64,000 bases of DNA, from positions 868,001-932,000 of the forward strand of contig NZ_OY781063.1 of the NCBI RefSeq assembly GCF_963676285.1, written 5' to 3'. Source of the stretch: an uncultured Sphaerochaeta sp. (GTDB lineage Bacteria > Spirochaetota > Spirochaetia > Sphaerochaetales > Sphaerochaetaceae). Every line of letters begins with the position of its first letter. Position 1 is the stretch's first letter. This document shows positions 24,595-33,047 of this stretch, piece by piece. The position numbers and the translations under genes are program-made. The notes under the pieces are model-generated. The model saw only the letters and a list, made by a program, of their open reading frames with translations. It was not told the origin of the DNA and ran no database searches.

Positions 24595-25149
24595 ATGAAA
24601 AAGACTATTACAATCTTGTTGGTACTGGTAATCGGAATGGCTGGCGTGTTTGCTGCAACTGCTGATTTGAATTTGATTACTACAGTATTCGAATTTAGTG
24701 AATTGAAAATAACTGAATCAGATTCTCCTATAACATGGAATAGTTGGACGAATGCTGCAGATGGCAATTTTTCTTCAACCTATACTGGAACAGATAATGC
24801 AAATAGAAAAGAGATTGATCCTTACGTCACAACTGCTCAAAATGTTGGATACTTAAATACCAGGACTAACCGTCGTGGCGGATACGATGTTACAGTTTCA
24901 GCAACAGCTTTAACCTCTACTGATGGTACTACTGTACAGGATATCAACTACGAAATTTATAATGACACTGCGACTGCTGTATATATTGTAGGAACTACAA
25001 CAAGTCCTGCTACATTTGTTTCAGAGAGCGTAGGGCAAGGAATGAGATCAAAACAGACTCCAATATCTGTAAAATTATTGACCACAGGAGATGCCCTTAG
25101 TTCAGGAACTTACACAGGTGATATCACTTTCACCTACACCGGTAATTAA
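24595..25149 (+). CDS. Small secreted beta-rich protein, twin A
   Basis: 184 residues with a Sec signal peptide (MKKTITILLVLVIGMAGVFAATA). The mature part is rich in T, S, N and G and predicted nearly all beta-strand. It shares with twin B the block N-x(0,1)-R-x-G-Y-x(2)-T-[VL]-SATA (here NRRGGYDVTVSATAL), an NYE segment, and the ending YTGDITFTYTGN. That alternating last strand recalls fimbrial or coat subunits, which is suggestive only; I do not recognise the family. ATG eight bases after AAAGGA is chosen over an ATG that overlaps the ribosome site. Promoter, leader and terminator form a single-gene unit, likely well expressed. Confidence 0.8.
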   Translation: MKKTITILLVLVIGMAGVFAATADLNLITTVFEFSELKITESDSPITWNSWTNAADGNFSSTYTGTDNANRKEIDPYVTTAQNVGYLNTRTNRRGGYDVTVSATALTSTDGTTVQDINYEIYNDTATAVYIVGTTTSPATFVSESVGQGMRSKQTPISVKLLTTGDALSSGTYTGDITFTYTGN

Positions 25150-25190
25150 TGCGAACTATTTTGAAGTTTCGTTTTTAAAGAATTTATAAT

Positions 25191-25225
25191 ATAAGGTTGG
25201 CCAGATGTGGTCGACCTTATTTTTT
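25191..25225 (+). terminator. Terminator of twin A
   Basis: ATAAGGTTGGCCA pairs over 13 positions with TGGTCGACCTTAT (two G-T pairs) across loop GATG, then TTTTTT. Bases 25226-25444 beyond it hold no gene I can support. Confidence 0.93.
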
Positions 25226-25444
25226 AGCTCATGAGTTTTTCAGGAATTTCAGATACCAGGAAGAATTGGCACCTTTTCCTCAGAAAGCGGCATTTTAGGC
25301 CACTGAAAGCGCGAATTGACGATTCCAGGTTCCGGGTAAGATTGTCACAGAATCCAAAACGACCAACATTGGATCTGTCTGAACTGGCTTCGTTCCTATT
25401 GAACAAGATTCTCATCTTGGCCTGTTTACTCTACCGAAACTCAA

Positions 25445-25473
25445 ACAGCCTCCCAGATTATCCGGGAGGCTGT
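25445..25473 (-). terminator. Terminator of the AraC-type gene
   Basis: ACAGCCTCCC and GGGAGGCTGT form a ten-pair stem with a nine-base loop. On the minus strand TTGAGTTT follows. It lies 28 bases past the regulator stop. Confidence 0.75.
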
Positions 25474-25501
25474 AACACATCTGTTCAACTGATCTCTACT
25501 T

Positions 25502-26389
25502 TTAGATCCTCTTACAAGGCCTTGCTTCTATATATCCTCTGTATCCTAATGGCTCCATCTGGAACCTGGGACCATCTTCGTCTGCCCAGGCAAACCCGTA
25601 GAATGTTGGATCATACTTCTTCATCACATCCCACAGTCCTGCTATTGCTTCCTCATAGTCCTCATCCTCGAACGGAGGACCCTGGAATATCATCATCTGA
25701 CATGCAGGCAGATCAATCAGATCGTACCCCTTGGGAACAGTTCCAGCAAAGTCTTTGGATACCTCTACCCCCTGCATGTATTCACCAGTTCCGATTCTTC
25801 TCAAATTCTCAGGCATCCACATCCCTACCGGTTCGTAGAGCGCTTCCTTGACTGAACTCAGGACCTCCCAAACATCACAGCCAACCTCTTCACAATAGGA
25901 AAAGTAATCGGTAGCTTTCTGCGAGCTCTTTACAATAGCTTTTCGCTTCGGTCGATCCACCACTTGCACGAATACAGTCTTCATTGTTGTCTCTCCTTCT
26001 GAATCTTGTTTTAGGGTTGTTGTGCGACGTTCAGCTCTATTCGTGACAAACTCATTCCAGTGCTGCCTGAACTCATGGGGGTTCATCCCAAACTGTTTTG
26101 AGAACGCCCGGGTGAAGCCTTCATGTGAATCAAACACAAAGCCAAACGCCACATCCACCACCTTCTGTTCTGGCTTCTCCAATCTTCTTGCGGCTTCACT
26201 CAAACGTCGGTGCCTCAAGTAGGTGAAGGGAGCCATACCAGTAGCCTCCTTGAAAATACGCGCGCTATGCCAGGGAGAATACTGGGCAGCCTGTGCCAGC
26301 TGATGCAGTGTGATCGGTATGCTTAGATGCTCATCAATAAACTCCAGCATCCTTTGGACCGCTTCTTTGTGTTCTTCTCTCATAGTCAC
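25502..26389 (-). CDS. AraC-family regulator with GyrI-like effector domain
   Basis: 295 residues. The AraC/XylS double helix-turn-helix is N-terminal (about residues 10-110: HQLAQAAQYSPWHSARIFKEATGMAPFTYLRHRRL ... VAFGFVFDSHEGFTRAFSKQFGMNPHEFR). The rest is a GyrI-like/SOUL-type small-molecule binding domain beginning MKTVFVQVVDRPKRKAI and ending ADEDGPRFQMEPLGYRGYIEARP. This arrangement is that of Rob-like multidrug or stress regulators. It sits between the two twin secreted-protein genes on the opposite strand, which makes it a candidate for their control, though nothing in the sequence proves it. Confidence 0.88.
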   Translation of the reverse strand: MTMREEHKEAVQRMLEFIDEHLSIPITLHQLAQAAQYSPWHSARIFKEATGMAPFTYLRHRRLSEAARRLEKPEQKVVDVAFGFVFDSHEGFTRAFSKQFGMNPHEFRQHWNEFVTNRAERRTTTLKQDSEGETTMKTVFVQVVDRPKRKAIVKSSQKATDYFSYCEEVGCDVWEVLSSVKEALYEPVGMWMPENLRRIGTGEYMQGVEVSKDFAGTVPKGYDLIDLPACQMMIFQGPPFEDEDYEEAIAGLWDVMKKYDPTFYGFAWADEDGPRFQMEPLGYRGYIEARPCKRI

Positions 26390-26815
26390 CTTACAACTCC
26401 ATTGACTGTACTCTAGCTGAGAAACAAAACTTGAGCTTGACCGTCCTTGCTCAGTTTCAGATTATAGGATAATTCCACTTGCATTAGAATTATTCTTTGA
26501 TATACATACAGCCACTTCTACAAACTTCTACCCATATTTAATGAGATATTGTCACAATCAGTATAGATTATCAGTAAACCAGCTTATATTTCGCCTACTT
26601 ATGTCATAGTTTGTACATTACACAGAAATTTTCTGACACTATACGTATAGCTATTGTAATACATACACAATTAGCAAACTTTAATTGCTATAAGTTGACA
26701 TAAGTATATCTTACGTTAAGATTTTTTTATTATTATATATTATATATACTTATTGATATTTTTGTAATATTTCCAATTACAATACTCAGTTTTTTAAAAA
26801 AACTATTACCACCTG
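26390..26815. other. AT-rich intergenic region with TGACATAAGT motifs
   Basis: No gene is visible. The region holds TGACATAAGT in reverse at 26597-26606 and forward at 26696-26705, besides the copy that forms the promoter of twin B. CTTACGTTAAG lies at 26710-26720. The forward copy has no good second promoter box at the expected distance, so it may be a protein-binding site and not a promoter. Confidence 0.5.
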
Positions 26816-26844
26816 TTGACATAAGTCCACAGAATTACTATTAT
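26816..26844 (+). promoter_or_regulatory. Promoter of the second twin secreted-protein gene
   Basis: TTGACA, 17 bases, TATTAT. As in twin A, the first box belongs to TTGACATAAGT. Confidence 0.75.
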
Positions 26845-26869
26845 ATGAATGTGCTTGGGAAGGCATAGA

Positions 26870-26900
26870 TAACTTGCACTGGAGCGTAGCTCCTAAAGGA
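26870..26900 (+). promoter_or_regulatory. Conserved leader element of twin B
   Basis: TAACTTGCACT is followed by GGAGC-GTA-GCTCC and then TAAAGGATG. The flanks match those of twin A, while the stem differs at several positions with pairing preserved. Confidence 0.65.
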
Positions 26901-26908
26901 TGTTTAAA

Positions 26909-27454
26909 ATGAAGAAGAATATTATTGCAACTTTGTTGGTACTGGCTATCTCTTCTATTGCAATTTTTGCTGCTAATGCTACTGGGCAGTTTGATGTTGT
27001 CACCAGTGTTGGAGGAATTCACGAAATCAAGCTCGTTACCGTTGGAACAACTGTTCCTACAAACAAGGGTGGTTTTGATGGTCTTTCTGCTGATAACTCT
27101 GATTTCACAGTTGATGACACCAACTATAGTTCAGTACAGACTGTTCGCCAGCTGATCAGCATGTCTAACAACAGAAACGGATATTACATGACACTCTCAG
27201 CAACCGCTATGGGAGCTGATCTTGGTACAGAATTTGCCTATATCAATTATGAAGTGGTCGCTGGTGGTGCCACGGTAACTACCAATGATGCCACTGAAGT
27301 TGATTCAGTAACCAACATCTACGACAGCGGAACGTTGAATGGTATGGACTTCTACTCTACCAACGTAACTGTAGAGGTTAACGCCGAAGAGTACGAGAAC
27401 GCTGTAACTGGTTCATACTCTGGAACGATTACCTTTAATCTCTTTGCAAACTAA
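26909..27454 (+). CDS. Small secreted beta-rich protein, twin B
   Basis: 181 residues with signal peptide MKKNIIATLLVLAISSIAIFAANA. The mature protein is rich in T, N, V and G and predicted beta. It shares with twin A the NNRNGYYMTLSATAM block, a YINYEV segment, and the terminal strand YSGTITFNLFAN; overall identity is modest. The ATG lies eight bases after AAAGGA, as in twin A. The promoter and leader of both genes match, so they are paralogous units separated by an AraC regulator. A structural surface role, for example a fibre subunit, is a guess from the alternating C-terminal strand. Confidence 0.8.
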   Translation: MKKNIIATLLVLAISSIAIFAANATGQFDVVTSVGGIHEIKLVTVGTTVPTNKGGFDGLSADNSDFTVDDTNYSSVQTVRQLISMSNNRNGYYMTLSATAMGADLGTEFAYINYEVVAGGATVTTNDATEVDSVTNIYDSGTLNGMDFYSTNVTVEVNAEEYENAVTGSYSGTITFNLFAN

Positions 27455-27485
27455 CAAACAAAAATCAATACAAACTTGTCTGTCC

Positions 27486-27517
27486 AAGACCACCCTTTCA
27501 CCGGGGTGGTCTTCTTT
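27486..27517 (+). terminator. Terminator of twin B
   Basis: AAGACCACCC and GGGTGGTCTT form ten pairs with loop TTTCACCG, then CTTTT. Confidence 0.9.
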
Positions 27518-28761
27518 TAGTCAGTGGACATAACACGCTTTGCCAGGGTCTTGATGCAGTGGAAAACCGAGTCAGCTGGGATGAATGCGTAACTCTTCGT
27601 ACGCTTGAGGAGAATACCCTCCACCACCTGTTCTACCGTATAGAAATTACCGCCGATGCGATTATTGTCATATGGAGCAAAGGCTGTCGCGTAATAGAGT
27701 GATCGTGTCTCTCCTGATCGTACAGTGACGGTAGTATCAGCATCAAACAAGGTATCAGAAGCAGAAGCTTCCTTGGTTCCAGTATAGAACTTGTTTGTCC
27801 CTGATCCACAGTTGAGCGAGTACTGTTGGCTCATCCCACCAGGATAGAACGTCCAGGGTGTCTCTGTACGCCCACCATAGTCAAAGAGGAAGTTGTTGAA
27901 ATTCAGGCCGATCTCCCCTTCTCCCAAAGCCTGTGGACCGGGGAAGAAAGTGAAATAGACCATCTGTTGCCTTGGGTTGATCACACTCGACCAACCAAGG
28001 TTGCTGAGCCTTGGAATGGCTCCACTGATAAAGTCAGTCTTCCCGATGGGAGGAGAAACCTCTGAAAGATCGACCGTCCCTCCCTGCTTAAGAGGCGCCT
28101 TCCTCCAGTCATCAAATTGCGCATTGGGCTGCAAGCGGGAAGCAATCCCAGGAAGAGACTCCTCCGGCCCTGTCTGCCAACTTTGTGCACTGGCATTGAG
28201 CACACAGCCTGACTCGAGAAACGGGGAACCGATCTCATTATTCCAAGCAGTATTGGCAATCATGTCCTCACTGCCATTGTTGGTGATAAAGACCGCCGTA
28301 TAGTGCACAGGATGGTTTGGGAGCAACATATCAATCTTTCTCACCATATAGTGCTCTTTCCTGTTACGCACCATGCTCATGAGCCAAACCCCACCAAACT
28401 CTGGATCGGTACCGTATCGCTCTACCATCCAGTAGGAAGAAGAGGTAAACCCACTCTGGTCTTGTGCTCCCTGGACTGCATCATATGCAGGTCCATAGTT
28501 GGGAAAGCTGAAATAGGAACCAGCCTTCTGGTAGAGATAGGGGCTGGTCTTCCAAAACTCAGCATTTTCATCACTGAATACAGAGGTTCCTGTTCCACGG
28601 TAATACGGAACCAGATGGGCATTTATCCTTCCACCTTGGGACAAGAGCGCACTCAGCTCAAGCACCATACCACCCTGATCTTCCAATACCACCTGAATCA
28701 GGTCATTGGTCAGCACAGTGGCATTCCTGCTCTCCCATAATCTCAGACGACGGATATCCAT
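27517..28761 (-). CDS. Galactose-mutarotase-like fold protein
   Basis: 414 residues, cytosolic, predicted mostly beta, resembling the aldose-1-epimerase/galactose-mutarotase superfamily in overall pattern: an N-terminal strand set IQVVLEDQGGMVLELSALLSQGGRINAHLVPYY and later HPVHYTAVFITNNGSEDMIANTAWNNEIGSPF. I cannot name a closer family, and the catalytic His/Glu pair of true mutarotases is not clearly placed. AGAGGAG eight bases before this ATG supports the start over one 27 bases upstream. It is divergent from a GH36 alpha-galactosidase, separated by about 100 bases, so joint regulation and a role in alpha-galactoside use are likely. Confidence 0.6.
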   Translation of the reverse strand: MDIRRLRLWESRNATVLTNDLIQVVLEDQGGMVLELSALLSQGGRINAHLVPYYRGTGTSVFSDENAEFWKTSPYLYQKAGSYFSFPNYGPAYDAVQGAQDQSGFTSSSYWMVERYGTDPEFGGVWLMSMVRNRKEHYMVRKIDMLLPNHPVHYTAVFITNNGSEDMIANTAWNNEIGSPFLESGCVLNASAQSWQTGPEESLPGIASRLQPNAQFDDWRKAPLKQGGTVDLSEVSPPIGKTDFISGAIPRLSNLGWSSVINPRQQMVYFTFFPGPQALGEGEIGLNFNNFLFDYGGRTETPWTFYPGGMSQQYSLNCGSGTNKFYTGTKEASASDTLFDADTTVTVRSGETRSLYYATAFAPYDNNRIGGNFYTVEQVVEGILLKRTKSYAFIPADSVFHCIKTLAKRVMSTD

Positions 28762-28864
28762 TCCCACTTCTCCTCTTAAAAGCGACACAACATGGTGTTA
28801 AAAACAGCCTAATGACAGTATACTGGTAGCATAGACTGTTTCCAAGTTCAAGGAGTGCCGTTCC

Positions 28865-31207
28865 ATGATTTCCAAGAAGGACCGACTGTTCAATCTATCC
28901 ACGAAGAAAACCACCTACCTGTTCGCCATAACCGAAACAGGACACCTTGAACACCTCTATTATGGCAGATATCTCAGCAAAGATACCATCAGCATTGATG
29001 CATTGGCAGAGAAAAGGAGTATCAGCATCGGTACAGGCACTGCCTATGACAGTGACCATCCAACACTCTTCTTCAACAACCTCTGTATGGAATACTCTAC
29101 CATGGGCAAAGGTGATTATCGAGAGAGTTCCATCGATATTTCCTATTCACGGGGTATGCAAACGCTCGATTTTATCGTTAAGAGCTATCGAATCCTTCCT
29201 GGAAAGCCAAGAACCTTCAGTGGCCTGCCCGAGTCCTATGGGGACAAGACCACCTGTACCACCTTGGAAGTTATGCTGAAGGAAGCCTGTCTTCCCCTAC
29301 GCCTGGCCCTCACCTACACGGTCTTTGAGGACAGCAACGTCATCACAAGGCGTGCCACCCTGTACAATGACAGCAACGAGGAAATTACGATCAAGAATCT
29401 TGCATCAGCACAGCTTGATCTTGATACCGATGACTGGAAGCTGGTTACCTTTGACGGGGCATGGTCCAGGGAGCGGTATATGCATGAACGCCCACTTGCC
29501 CCTGGTATCATGATCAACGACAGCAAGAGTGGCGTCAGCAGCGCTGATCACAACCCCTGCATATTCCTTACCAAGGAGAACGGGGAGACCATCGGAATGA
29601 ACCTCATCTACAGCTCCAACCATCGGGAGCTCGTGGAAACGTCCTCCTACGGAAAGGTCAGGGTACTGACAGGGATTAATCCAGCAACCTTCAGTTGGAA
29701 CCTTGCTCCGCAAGATCGCTTCCAAACCCCTGAGGCGGTAATGACCTACTCCCCTGATGCACTAAACGGAGCAAGCCAGAACTTCCACCACTTCATCAAC
29801 AACCACATCATCCGTGGTCCCTGGAAGTTCCGAGAACGACCGGTTTTGATCAACAATTGGGAAGCGACCTACTTCAAATTCACAGAAGATAAACTTATCA
29901 ATCTGGCAAAGGAGAGTGCCAACCTCGGTATTGAACTGTTCGTCCTCGATGATGGCTGGTTCGGCTTACGTAATGATGACACCACCAGTCTTGGGGACTG
30001 GACCGTGAATCCCAAGAAACTCCCTTCAGGGTTGGAAAACCTCTCTCTTGAAGTACACAGGCTTGGTATGATGTTCGGTCTCTGGGTGGAGCCAGAGATG
30101 GTAAGTATTGAGAGTCAGCTGTACAAGAAACACCTCGACTGGATGATTGCCATACCTGGAAGGCGTCCAAGCGTGGGACGTAACCAGTATATTCTCGACC
30201 TGAGTCGACCTGATGTACGGGATTACCTCTTCAAGCAACTCTCAGATGTTTGGCATTTTGCAAATGTGAACTACATCAAGTGGGACATGAACCGTGTATT
30301 CAGTGACCTCTATAGCGCAAACAGAGAAATGAAGGACCATGGTGAATTCTTCCACCGCTATATCCTGGGGCTCTATGAGCTGCTGGAGAAGCTTACTGCA
30401 GCTTTCCCCAATGTACTCTTTGAATCATGCGCAAGCGGTGGCAACCGCTTTGACCTGGGGATGCTCTGTTACATGCCCCAAACCTGGACCAGTGACAATA
30501 CTGATGTACTCAGCCGTCTGTATATCCAGGAAGGCACCAGCTGCGGCTACCCGCTCTCAACCATGGGCAGCCATGTGAGTGACTCTCCCAATCACCAGAC
30601 CCTGAGAAGATCGGACCTTGAGTCCCGATTCAATGTTGCAGCTTTCGGTGTTCTTGGGTATGAGTTGGATGTCACCAAACTCAAAGGGCAACAGAAAGAT
30701 GCCATCAAGGCACAGATTGCCTTCTACAAGGCACACCGTGCCCTGTTGCAGTACGGAACCTTTACTAGGGTGAAACTGGCAAACAGTATATCGAACCAGG
30801 TAATCTGGGCAGTGGCAAGCCAGGATAAGAGTGAGCTCCTGGTGCTCTTTGCACAGAAACTCAATCCTGCAAATCCAGGTTCCGACAAGCTACGTGTGGA
30901 GGCTGTCGATCTGAATGCGGTCTATGAGGTATTCCCTCGCCAACAGCGTATCGACATCAAGATGTTCGGGAATTTGCTCAACCGGGTCAGTCCTCTCCCC
31001 ATAACCGAGGGAGGCATTGCACAGGACACCATCAGTAAGGCTGTCTCCCTGGATAGTGAGGTTGAACACTACCGAGTTACCGGAGAGCAGGTTGCCTGGG
31101 CAGGTATTAAGCTGAACCAGCAGTTCGGTGGAACCGGATATGATGCCATGACCAGGGTCTTGGGTGACTTCGGTTCAAGAATCTATATCTTCAAGAAGAT
31201 AAAGTAG
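28865..31207 (+). CDS. Alpha-galactosidase, GH36
   Basis: 780-residue cytosolic enzyme of family GH36 that removes terminal alpha-galactose from melibiose, raffinose and similar sugars. The nucleophile lies in YIKWDMNR at D474 and the acid/base in TWTSDNTD at D544, which matches the usual spacing in this family. The N-terminal beta-supersandwich, the (beta/alpha)8 barrel with LFVLDDGWFGLRNDDTTSLGDW and WVEPEMVS, and the CASGGNRFDLGML block are intact. Length is normal. No signal peptide, so its substrates must be imported. It stands alone on its strand after AAGGAG, opposite the mutarotase-like gene. Confidence 0.94.
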   Translation: MISKKDRLFNLSTKKTTYLFAITETGHLEHLYYGRYLSKDTISIDALAEKRSISIGTGTAYDSDHPTLFFNNLCMEYSTMGKGDYRESSIDISYSRGMQTLDFIVKSYRILPGKPRTFSGLPESYGDKTTCTTLEVMLKEACLPLRLALTYTVFEDSNVITRRATLYNDSNEEITIKNLASAQLDLDTDDWKLVTFDGAWSRERYMHERPLAPGIMINDSKSGVSSADHNPCIFLTKENGETIGMNLIYSSNHRELVETSSYGKVRVLTGINPATFSWNLAPQDRFQTPEAVMTYSPDALNGASQNFHHFINNHIIRGPWKFRERPVLINNWEATYFKFTEDKLINLAKESANLGIELFVLDDGWFGLRNDDTTSLGDWTVNPKKLPSGLENLSLEVHRLGMMFGLWVEPEMVSIESQLYKKHLDWMIAIPGRRPSVGRNQYILDLSRPDVRDYLFKQLSDVWHFANVNYIKWDMNRVFSDLYSANREMKDHGEFFHRYILGLYELLEKLTAAFPNVLFESCASGGNRFDLGMLCYMPQTWTSDNTDVLSRLYIQEGTSCGYPLSTMGSHVSDSPNHQTLRRSDLESRFNVAAFGVLGYELDVTKLKGQQKDAIKAQIAFYKAHRALLQYGTFTRVKLANSISNQVIWAVASQDKSELLVLFAQKLNPANPGSDKLRVEAVDLNAVYEVFPRQQRIDIKMFGNLLNRVSPLPITEGGIAQDTISKAVSLDSEVEHYRVTGEQVAWAGIKLNQQFGGTGYDAMTRVLGDFGSRIYIFKKIK

Positions 31208-31271
31208 AACGCTTCCTACAACACGATTCTTTACGTTTACAACCCCTTGCCCGATAACCTGACTTGTCGTT

Positions 31272-31766
31272 ATGATGGACAGAATGGAACAGACTGTCAT
31301 ATACCTTGAACCAGGGAGTGCTTCCCTGGCTACCAATCAGGGCTATCTTGCAATGTGCAAGCACATACGACGTGAAGTTTTCGTCAGAGGACAAGGCGTA
31401 AGCGAGGCCATCGACTTCGACGGGAAAGATCCCGACTGTGGTCATCTCCTGCTGCTCATCGGTGATGAAGCAGTAGGGACTGTACGTATCCGAGTGACAG
31501 AAAAAGGGACCAAGCTGGAACGCATTGCTGTGCTCTCCACCTATCGTGGATTGCATTATGGAGAGCTCTTGGTGCGTTGTGCCTTGAGCGTTGCCCATGG
31601 GCCAGTCTATATCCATGCCCAGATTCAGAGTGAGGGATTTTATCAGAAGCTTGGCTTTGTTGCAGAAGATCAGAGTATCTTCTATGAAGCAAACATCCCG
31701 CACCGAACCATGATCTGGCCCCACGAAGAAGGAGTTGCACCTTGCCCTATCACAATACCATCGTAA
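31272..31766 (+). CDS. GNAT-family N-acetyltransferase
   Basis: 164 residues with the GNAT fold. The N-terminal half has the YLAMCKHIRREVFVRGQGVSEAIDFDGKD pattern of the ElaA/PhnO-like branch. The acetyl-CoA-binding motif A is LERIAVLSTYRGLHYGELLVRCAL, and IHAQIQSEGFYQKLGFVAEDQSIFYEANIPHRTM is the usual C-terminal part. Substrate unknown. The ribosome site is poor. Its last 25 bases overlap the start of gpsA in another frame, so the two are translated together. Confidence 0.85.
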   Translation: MMDRMEQTVIYLEPGSASLATNQGYLAMCKHIRREVFVRGQGVSEAIDFDGKDPDCGHLLLLIGDEAVGTVRIRVTEKGTKLERIAVLSTYRGLHYGELLVRCALSVAHGPVYIHAQIQSEGFYQKLGFVAEDQSIFYEANIPHRTMIWPHEEGVAPCPITIPS

Positions 31767-32710
31767 TTGCAGGAGCCGGCGTGTTTGGCACCGCCATGGC
31801 TGAACGGCTCTCTTGGAATACCAACAATACCGTCATCCTCTGGTCCATTGAAAAGGACGTCGTAGAGGATATCAATAAAAACCATCGGAATACCAAGTAC
31901 TTCCCTACCCACTTCCTGAACACCAGTATCAGGGCAACGAGTGACAAGCAGATTTTCCGCAGTGCTGACTGCATACTTCTTGTCATCCCCTCAAAGGTCA
32001 TCGTCTCTTTCACCGAGGAGATTAAGGCATATACGAAGGAAGATTGTCTTGTAATAAACCTGGCAAAGGGTATGAGTGATGATGGGGCATTTATCACTGA
32101 ACAGATTCCCTTTCCCAGAACAGCAAGCATGAAGGGACCAACCTTCGCAATTGAAGTTCTGCATGGACTACCCTCTTCCTTTACCTTTGGGGGCAAGAGA
32201 GAGGACTATGACCGTTTCAAGAGAGAAGTACTCAAGGACACCGGTCTCTACCTGGACTACACTGAAGATATCCGCTCAGTCGAGCTCATGAGTATCCTGA
32301 AGAACATGTATGCCATTGCAATCGGACTGGTCAGTGGGCGGTTCAACTCACCGAATGTGGACTTTCTCATCTATACGAAGGCAGTTGGAGAAATGCGTCG
32401 TTTTCTCAGCCTTTTCGGCTGCAGCACTGAGACCATCTTCTGCTACTGCGGTCTTGGAGACCTGGGACTGACCAGTCTCAATGACCTCTCCAGGAACAGG
32501 ACGCTCGGCCTCTTGATGGGAAAGGGGTTCTCCATCGACAACAGTGGGAGCTCTGCCACGGTCATAGAAGGAAGCAGGACTGTCAAGCTGATGGGAGAAC
32601 TCACCCGCGACAGACACGTGGAAGAAGAGTTCCCCCTAGTACAAGCACTGTATCGGATGATGTATGAACATGAGAATCTCAACGACTATATGAGAGCGGT
32701 GTTTAACTAA
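31742..32710 (+). CDS. gpsA: Glycerol-3-phosphate dehydrogenase [NAD(P)+]
   Basis: 322 residues, cytosolic, reduces dihydroxyacetone phosphate to sn-glycerol-3-phosphate for phospholipids. The Rossmann motif GAGVFGTAMAERL opens the protein. LLVIPSKVI, NLAKGM, MKGPTFAIEV, and the catalytic-lysine block ILKNMYAIAIGLVSGRFNSPNVDFLIYTKAVGEM follow; GLGDLGLTSLNDLSRNRTLG is the C-terminal signature. It starts at TTG, with AAGGAG seven bases upstream; the next ATG would remove the dinucleotide fold. It overlaps the GNAT gene by 25 bases. Confidence 0.9.
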   Translation: MPYHNTIVIAGAGVFGTAMAERLSWNTNNTVILWSIEKDVVEDINKNHRNTKYFPTHFLNTSIRATSDKQIFRSADCILLVIPSKVIVSFTEEIKAYTKEDCLVINLAKGMSDDGAFITEQIPFPRTASMKGPTFAIEVLHGLPSSFTFGGKREDYDRFKREVLKDTGLYLDYTEDIRSVELMSILKNMYAIAIGLVSGRFNSPNVDFLIYTKAVGEMRRFLSLFGCSTETIFCYCGLGDLGLTSLNDLSRNRTLGLLMGKGFSIDNSGSSATVIEGSRTVKLMGELTRDRHVEEEFPLVQALYRMMYEHENLNDYMRAVFN

Positions 32711-33047
32711 TCCCCCAGAAAACACTCAGAGTCAATCTGTACATATAAGAGAATCGTTTCTAAGATTGACTCAATAAGCATACATTTTCTCAAAAACTTA
32801 TGTCATATTTGCCTATTGAAATATTGACAACGCGATAGTTTCATTCAAAAAATAACATAAGGGCATGTTAAGTGATGACATACTCCAGTTATTTTGGGTG
32901 TGAAAACGATTCATGAATCATGTAATGCTACTTGCTTTTGTCTCTATCCCCTTATGAGTACTACCAGTACTGCTGCCAAGCATCCTTGTACCGGTAGGTA
33001 CGGTTGCTGTAGGTAAAACCATCTTTTCTTAGTAGGGGGAGAGAGAT
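32711..33047. promoter_or_regulatory. Long structured upstream region of the giant Ig-array gene
   Basis: No gene is seen. It contains ACTTATGTCA (reverse of the recurring motif) at 32796-32805, the perfect palindrome GATTCATGAATC at 32908-32919, AGTACT-ACC-AGTACT at 32957-32971 and GTACC-GGTA-GGTAC at 32988-33001. A TTGACA at 32824-32829 has no clear partner box. The last two hairpins would lie in the leader. Confidence 0.5.

Noticed and set aside
25226..25444. Possible small genes on either strand between two terminators
   Set aside because: The short frames lack ribosome sites and recognisable motifs, so this is probably non-coding or a remnant.
32991..33010. Resemblance to the second half of a class I c-di-GMP riboswitch (CCGGTAGGTA)
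   Set aside because: The conserved GCAAACC and ACGCAAAGCC parts of the core are absent; a ten-base likeness is not enough.
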